A stretch of DNA of 26,447 nucleotides from CAMDBL01 sp964498125 (GTDB taxonomy: Bacteria; Pseudomonadota; Alphaproteobacteria; Rhizobiales; Hyphomicrobiaceae): assembly GCA_964498125.1 (NCBI GenBank), contig CAZCGE010000101.1, forward strand, positions 1 through 26,447, given 5' to 3'. Position numbers and translations under genes: made by a program. Under the pieces are notes generated by a model. The model ran no database searches. It was not told where the DNA came from and was given only the letters and a program-made list of their open reading frames with translations. Every line of letters starts with the position of its first letter. Position 1 is the stretch's first letter. Positions 22,349-26,447 of this stretch are shown in pieces.

Positions 22349-23095
22349 TTACTTGAGTGCCCAGGTGACGTTGACGCGCACCTCGATCGCCTGGCTGCCG
22401 CGCTCAATTGGCACGGATTCGAGCATCGCTGACCGCGACATTGTCGCGCCATGCGGCACATGGCCCATCTCCTCGGATATCGCCAGCACGGCGCCGACCT
22501 CCGCGCCCGAGGTTTGCGCGTAGAGGCGTGCCCGATGCAAGGCATTGGCAATGGCGATTTTGCGTGCCTTATCCTTGAGGGACTCGGACTCGCTGACATC
22601 GAAGACAAGGCCGTGCATCTGATTGGCGCCGAGACTGACCACCTGGTCGAGCACCTCGCCCAGCCGAACGAGTCGGCGCACGGTGACCCTGATTTGATTG
22701 ACCACCCGGTAGCCGGCGATCTGCGGTGTGCTGCCTGGCGTTGTTTTGCTCGGGTAGCGCGGCTCGACGTTGAGCGACACCGTCTGGATGTCGCGCGGTT
22801 CGATGCCAAGTGCCTTGAGGCCGTCGATCACCCGCCGCATCGCAGCGGAATTCCCCGCCAGGGCTTCGCGCGCGGTCTCGGCTTCCCAGATGACGCCGGT
22901 CGAGATGTGAGCCATGTCAGGCTCGGCGGCGACCGAGCCGGTGGCCGAGACGCTGACGGTCCGCTCGAAGGTGCGTCCGCCCGTTGCGGCAGCTTTGTCC
23001 TGCGCTTTCGGCATCGGCGCCACCATGAGTGTCAGAACCGCCGCTAACAGGGTCGTGACTGTGGTCCGGCGGTGGATGAGGATCGACGGGTGCAT
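22349..23095 (-). CDS. SIMPL domain (DUF541) periplasmic protein
   Basis: A 248-residue exported protein. An N-terminal hydrophobic segment (VTTLLAAVLTLMVAP) with basic residues before it acts as signal peptide or anchor. The mature part is the SIMPL/DUF541 domain: TVSVSATGSVAAEPDMAHISTGV, then the helix EALAGNSAAMRRVIDGLKALGIEPRDIQTVSLNVEPRY, GYRVVNQIRVTVRRLVRLGEVLDQVVSLGANQMHGLVFDVS, and KARKIAIANALHRARLYAQTSGAEVGAVLAISE. The family includes E. coli YggE, linked to oxidative stress protection, and Brucella Omp28/BP26. The ATG at 23095 is the first in frame; the ribosome site is weak. It is transcribed away from the tRNA gene. Confidence 0.92.
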   Translation of the reverse strand: MHPSILIHRRTTVTTLLAAVLTLMVAPMPKAQDKAAATGGRTFERTVSVSATGSVAAEPDMAHISTGVIWEAETAREALAGNSAAMRRVIDGLKALGIEPRDIQTVSLNVEPRYPSKTTPGSTPQIAGYRVVNQIRVTVRRLVRLGEVLDQVVSLGANQMHGLVFDVSESESLKDKARKIAIANALHRARLYAQTSGAEVGAVLAISEEMGHVPHGATMSRSAMLESVPIERGSQAIEVRVNVTWALK

Positions 23096-23210
23096 TGCAG
23101 GTCGCCAGACTTCTACCCAGGCATCAGGTTAGCAGAGAAAAGCGGCGCCTCTACGGCCTTCTTCAAGCTGGCAAGTCTGCTATAGAAGCCACCGGCTGCC
23201 GTCGTCGACG

Positions 23211-23263
23211 AAGCTGGCATTCGTTGCAAGGCCAACGAATGCCGGCTTGGAGTCTTTTGTTTT
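23211..23263 (+). other. Strong 16-bp hairpin with T-rich tail upstream of the tRNA
   Basis: Arms 23211-23226 and 23233-23248 (AAGCTGGCATTCGTTG against CAACGAATGCCGGCTT) pair fully with one G-U, around a 6-base loop, and are followed by a T-rich run ending at 23263. No plus-strand gene precedes it. A TATAGA at 23181 could be a -10 box for a short RNA ending here. It could also be a leader feature of the SIMPL gene when read on the minus strand. Confidence 0.5.
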
Positions 23264-23317
23264 CGCAGAGTTTTATCCCAAAATCGGGAAGGCCGCTTTA
23301 GGGAACTCTGCTTCGGC

Positions 23318-23393
23318 GGGCCCGTAGCTCAATGGTCAGAGCTGACGGCTCATAACCGTCTGGTTGCAGGTTCGAATCCTGCCGGGCCCACCA
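23318..23393 (+). tRNA. tRNA with CAU anticodon (elongator Met, or Ile2)
   Basis: The cloverleaf folds completely: acceptor GGGCCCG (23318-23324) with CGGGCCC (23383-23389), D arm GCTC/GAGC, anticodon stem GACGG/CCGTC with loop CTCATAA, variable loop TGGTT, T arm GCAGG-TTCGAAT-CCTGC, discriminator A and encoded CCA (23391-23393). The anticodon is CAT. The paired G1-C72 and absence of three G-C pairs next to the loop exclude initiator tRNA. Elongator Met is more likely; a lysidine-modified Ile2 tRNA cannot be ruled out by eye. Confidence 0.93.
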
Positions 23394-24323
23394 CTCCTGC
23401 CGCCTTGGACCAAGGCGCGGTAACCATGCGCCGTGAGACCGCGCGATACCGCAATTCCGCGGCCATGCGGCGCGTGCACGGCCCGGCATGCCCCCCAAGT
23501 GGGCAGTCGGGCGGGTGAATCGGTCAAGTACTTGAAATGATTGGCTCGCCAATCGGGAAGTAACCGCGAACCGGTATGTGATTGTTATTCCTATCTGATA
23601 TGGGCGAGATTCTGTCGACGCCATGGGCTCGACGACGACTTGCATCCAAGCTGTGAGAGGCGGGCGCGGCGGCAAATGCCGAATGCCTTAGCCATATACG
23701 CCGTCTCCGAACGTCAGCGCGTTGTTTCGGATAGATATTTCGTCCCCGCCCAATCAGGCTGAATACCTTGCTGTATGCGGCCAGACCGATCTCTTTCTCT
23801 ATGCAATTCAATTGCTTGTCGAGCGCGCCCAGCGCGGGCGTATGCACCACCGGTGCATAGGATGTGCAGAGTGCGTAGAGTTCACTCCGTCTTGCTTCCT
23901 CTCCGCCCGCACCAGGCCAAATAGCGTCCAAGGCAGATCTGCTGGCGCAGCCACATTCTCTTGATCGGCCGGGATTGCGGGGGGCTGCCCCAAGCCTGGA
24001 ACCCCGTGTACTCGTTCTCGCATCATCCTGTTCGACAGCTTTTCACTGGATCACGTCAGCAAACCGGGACTGCGAGAGACGTGGGCCGCGCTGAGCTGCA
24101 TTCAATTCAGGAAGGCAGGTTGTCCGACTTCTGAAACGACACGATGAATTCACTGCCTGATGGCTTTTGTTGTAGCCTGTTGCCAAGAATGCGGTTGAAT
24201 GTCGTGTGGTTGCTCATCAAAATTAATGAACTCTCGAAACATAGCGCACTCGGAAGCTCAGCCAGTTCCTGACACTTTCGAGACCGCCGATTGGCTTTCA
24301 GTTCAGTTGCTTATGGCACGGCG
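23394..24323. other. 930-bp gene-poor stretch downstream of the tRNA
   Basis: I find no gene I can support. The open frames are short and have no recognisable domain; one at 23524-23931 (minus) is the longest, but lacks a ribosome site and has no family look. The base composition is lower in GC than the rest of the window, especially 23700-24260. It may be decayed DNA or an old insertion site behind the tRNA. I saw no repeat of the tRNA 3' end that would mark an attachment site. Confidence 0.45.
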
Positions 24324-24704
24324 CTACCGCCCCCTGCAGGGCTCGGGACGGCATTGGGCATTGGAGTGGTTGTGCCAGCCGAATTCCGGGCTGTCGCGGC
24401 AATCGTAGTGGCAAGGATGACCGCCGCCGTATCCGCCACGGCCTTCGGGGCGAGGCTCGTAGTCACGTCCGCGAGGGCGCGCGGCCTCGGGGCGGCAGTC
24501 CGCGTTCGAATGGTTGTGTAAGCCAAAGCGCCGGCTGTAGCGATTGTCGTAGTGGCAGCCCTCGTGGACTTTCGTGACGGCGCTGCCACGCGGCACATCG
24601 ACGCCGTCGCGCAAGGCCAAGGGGGTGGCGAGGGCCGAACCCGCGACCAGAAGCGCTGTGACAGCGCCGGTAAGCCATGCCGTGATGCCCAATCGTCTCA
24701 TCAT
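24324..24704 (-). CDS. Small exported Cys/His-rich protein with an internal repeat
   Basis: A 126-residue protein with a signal peptide (MMRRLGITAW, hydrophobic LTGAVTALLVAGSALA, cleavage near residue 27). The mature part has two copies of a 24-residue motif of the form CHYDxRxSxxFGxHNHSNAxCRPE, at about 50-73 and 98-121, separated by an Arg/Gly/Pro/Glu-rich linker. Each copy has two Cys and three His; the second also has an extra Cys. The spacing could bind a metal or form disulfides (inference). I do not recognise the family. The ATG at 24704 has a weak GAGGGCAG site. It stands between the gene-poor stretch and the divergent methyltransferase. Confidence 0.72.
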   Translation of the reverse strand: MMRRLGITAWLTGAVTALLVAGSALATPLALRDGVDVPRGSAVTKVHEGCHYDNRYSRRFGLHNHSNADCRPEAARPRGRDYEPRPEGRGGYGGGHPCHYDCRDSPEFGWHNHSNAQCRPEPCRGR

Positions 24705-24869
24705 CTGCCCTCAACTTCGCTGCTCAGCCACTGCGGCCATGCAGGAATTCCACAATTATGTCATGCTCGCGTCAAGCTGAATGCTTCCTGAACACGCTGC
24801 CGCATTGCCGGCACCGCGACAAGCGGGCATTAAGGCTCGGCTGACTGAGCCACTAGGTGGCATGGAAGG

Positions 24870-25643
24870 ATGGGCAACGTGCTCTACTGGATCGGCAACG
24901 CGGCAAAAGCACGCGTCATCGAGCTAATTGTCGCCGACAGGCGGCCGGCCGTGACTGTGCTCGACTACGGCGCCGGCAGGGGCGGCGATTGGCCGGATGT
25001 GCTGGCCTCGCGGCCGGGCCTCGAGCTCGTCTGCTACGAGCCGGACGAGGCGGCGAGTGCCGTCATGCGCGAGCGCCTTGCGGATCGGACAGCACGCGTC
25101 CTGACGAGCGACGAATTTGATCGCAACGCAGTGGGCGCCGACTACATCGTCAGCTTCTCGGTTCTGGAGCACGTCTACGATAAGCCCACCTACATGCGCC
25201 ATGCCAAGCGGCATCTGGCGACCGATGGAGTGTTCTACCTCAACTACGACGATGGACATTTCCGCACCTCGCTCGATCTTGACGAGTTGCGGGGCTGGCG
25301 GGCGAGTCTGGCGGTCACACTCCAGAATAGGTTGGCTTGGCTGTGGCCGCGCCTGAATCGGATCGAGCGCTACCAGGCGCGCGTCACAGCCGATGCCATC
25401 CAACAACTGGTGACTGACGCAGGCCTAGGTATTGTCGACGACCGCTACGAGAATCTGGGAAGCTTCAAGTCCCTCGCCAAGACGATGCCGGCCGAACAGG
25501 GCCAGGAGTTCAAGCGCTTCTGGCTCGAGGTGGAGGATCAGCTCAATCGCCGCTTTCGGGTCGAGAGCGAACCGAGGATGGGCGACACGATGAACCTGTG
25601 GCGCGAGATGGCGTCCCGTACACTTGCGCTGCGACATGCCTGA
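24870..25643 (+). CDS. Class I SAM-dependent methyltransferase
   Basis: A 257-residue Rossmann methyltransferase. Motif I is VLDYGAGRGGDWPDVL (about 29-44), the acidic end of strand 2 is LVCYEPDE, motif IV is YIVSFSVLEHVYDKPTYM, and strand 5 is VFYLNYDDGHF. The C-terminal half (about 130-257) is an alpha-helical extension. The pattern is like small-molecule or polysaccharide-associated methyltransferases. The following gene, a glycosyltransferase, overlaps its stop by 8 bp, so the pair probably acts on a surface glycan or lipid-linked sugar (inference). The ATG at 24870 has AGGTGG 9 bp upstream; an ATG at 24862 is out of frame. Confidence 0.88.
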   Translation: MGNVLYWIGNAAKARVIELIVADRRPAVTVLDYGAGRGGDWPDVLASRPGLELVCYEPDEAASAVMRERLADRTARVLTSDEFDRNAVGADYIVSFSVLEHVYDKPTYMRHAKRHLATDGVFYLNYDDGHFRTSLDLDELRGWRASLAVTLQNRLAWLWPRLNRIERYQARVTADAIQQLVTDAGLGIVDDRYENLGSFKSLAKTMPAEQGQEFKRFWLEVEDQLNRRFRVESEPRMGDTMNLWREMASRTLALRHA

Positions 25644-26447
25644 ACAGGCACATGAAAAGGAGTTCATTGTTGGTAACGAACTCTGGAAGCAGGGACGCGC
25701 GCCGCTCCGCGTGCTCCTCATTAATTTTGCGCTGGACCGGAACAGTCCCGTTCTGCCTTGGCAAGCGGCGGTCGCGTCGTCGCTCGCCGAGCGGGTGGAA
25801 AATGTGCACGTCTTCACTGAATGGCTGGGTGCGTTCGATGCCCCACCTCGATTGACCTTTGACGCCATGCCGCACCGACCGTTCGGTGTGCCCCGCCGGT
25901 TGGGTGCCGCCTGGGTGATGCTGCCGCGATTGATCGGCATGATCGAGCGGTTCAGGCCCGACGTGTGTTTTGTGCACATGGCGCACGAGTGGTGCTACCG
26001 CATCGGTCCTTATCTGCGCGCCCGCGGCATTCCCGTGCTGCTCTGGTATGCTCACGGCTCCGTGCCATGGAAGCTACATCTGTCGACCGCGTTCGCCTCG
26101 CGCATCGTGACATCGACGCCAGAAGGATTTCGCATCGACAGCCCAAAGAAGCGTGTCATTGGGCAAGCCATCGATACGGCGCTGTTCGATATTCCGCGCG
26201 ACCGGTTGGCCAGCAACGAGATCGTCTCTGTCGGGCGCGTGTCGCGTCGCAAGAACGTCGCGCTGCTCATCGAGGCAATGGCCGAGGTGGTACGACGGCC
26301 AGGTCTAGAGAGGGCACGCCTCAGGATCGTCGGCCCCGAGCTCACACCCAACGACAAGGCCTATAGGATCGAGTTGGAGCGGCTCATCACGCAACTTGGT
26401 CTCGAATTGAACGTGGAGCTTGCGGGGGCCATGACCCAGGCCGGTAC
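25636..26447 (+). CDS. GT4-type glycosyltransferase, cut by the window end
   Basis: The frame runs from an ATG at 25636, inside the last codons of the methyltransferase, to the window edge (270 codons). It is open at the 3' end. The N-terminal half has the GT-B pattern VLLINFALDRNSPVLPWQ, FRPDVCFVHMAHEWCYRIGPYL and LLWYAHGSVPWKLHLS; the linker gives IVTSTPEGFRI; the C-terminal half starts with the GT4 landmark IVSVGRVSRRKNVALLIEAMAEV and LRIVGPELT. The acidic EX7E motif would lie beyond the edge. It resembles glycosyltransferases of exopolysaccharide or lipopolysaccharide assembly. The start is chosen by the overlap; the next in-frame candidate is the GTG at 25711. Confidence 0.85.
   Translation, partial: MPEQAHEKEFIVGNELWKQGRAPLRVLLINFALDRNSPVLPWQAAVASSLAERVENVHVFTEWLGAFDAPPRLTFDAMPHRPFGVPRRLGAAWVMLPRLIGMIERFRPDVCFVHMAHEWCYRIGPYLRARGIPVLLWYAHGSVPWKLHLSTAFASRIVTSTPEGFRIDSPKKRVIGQAIDTALFDIPRDRLASNEIVSVGRVSRRKNVALLIEAMAEVVRRPGLERARLRIVGPELTPNDKAYRIELERLITQLGLELNVELAGAMTQAG

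Noticed and set aside
23298..23675. Minus-strand ORF with the text QDSNLQPDGYEPSALT
   Set aside because: This is the well-known false protein from reading the antisense strand of a tRNA gene; it covers tRNA(CAU) at 23318-23393.
23524..23931. 135-residue minus-strand ORF in the gene-poor stretch
   Set aside because: No ribosome site, no domain, and composition not clearly coding; kept only as a note on the 23394-24323 stretch.
1..26447. CRISPR array, integrase, insertion sequence or prophage genes
   Set aside because: No regularly spaced direct repeats and no transposase, integrase or phage structural protein is visible in any frame.
1..26447. Window ends matching restriction half-sites (GATCC start, GGTAC end)
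   Set aside because: Five-base matches are expected by chance and need not mean a cloned fragment.

Overview
The window looks like chromosomal DNA of a high-GC alphaproteobacterium, most likely Hyphomicrobiales of the Bradyrhizobium/Xanthobacteraceae type. The reasons are the divergent yqeY/carA arrangement, the dispersed palindromic intergenic repeat at 2668-2773 of a kind common in that order, the periplasmic protein types, and the GC-rich codon use. The assignment rests on recognition, not on a database search.

Layout. 294-5249 is mostly housekeeping: yqeY and carA (divergent), a small periplasmic protein, a VOC protein directly followed by rdgB, an XRE-type regulator and an LprI-like exported protein. 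5531-9858 holds a TauE/SafE permease, a DUF1800/DUF1501 pair (the second with a twin-arginine signal) and a convergent rlpA. 10171-12353 holds a divergent pair: an SDR protein lacking the usual Tyr-x-x-x-Lys and an FMN alpha-hydroxy-acid-oxidase homologue lacking two substrate-binding residues. 12363-19410 is a compact minus-strand operon. 19747-23095 holds more minus-strand genes: amidohydrolase, membrane protein, universal stress protein and SIMPL protein. A tRNA(CAU) lies at 23318, then about 930 bp without a convincing gene, then a small Cys/His-rich exported protein and the start of a methyltransferase/glycosyltransferase unit that runs off the edge.

The main point of interest is the minus-strand operon, read right to left: pucG-like ureidoglycine-glyoxylate aminotransferase, a 63-residue protein, hicA, hicB, hicA, hicB, DUF1116 (allG), fdrA (allF), carbamate kinase (allK) and DUF2877 (allH). 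Almost all junctions overlap or are a few bases apart. Together these genes would turn (S)-ureidoglycine plus glyoxylate into oxalurate, cleave oxalurate with phosphate to oxamate plus carbamoyl phosphate, and use carbamoyl phosphate to make ATP. FdrA is about 60 residues shorter than the E. coli protein, and the 63-residue ORF matches exactly the missing FdrA C-terminal segment, so FdrA appears to be split and rearranged. Two related HicAB toxin-antitoxin pairs sit inside this catabolic operon.

Two families of short perfect palindromes, both with a GTCTGAC/GTCAGAC core, occur as doublets at 9173-9304 and 19434-19534. The second doublet lies between the pucG start and a gene remnant that consists only of a signal peptide.
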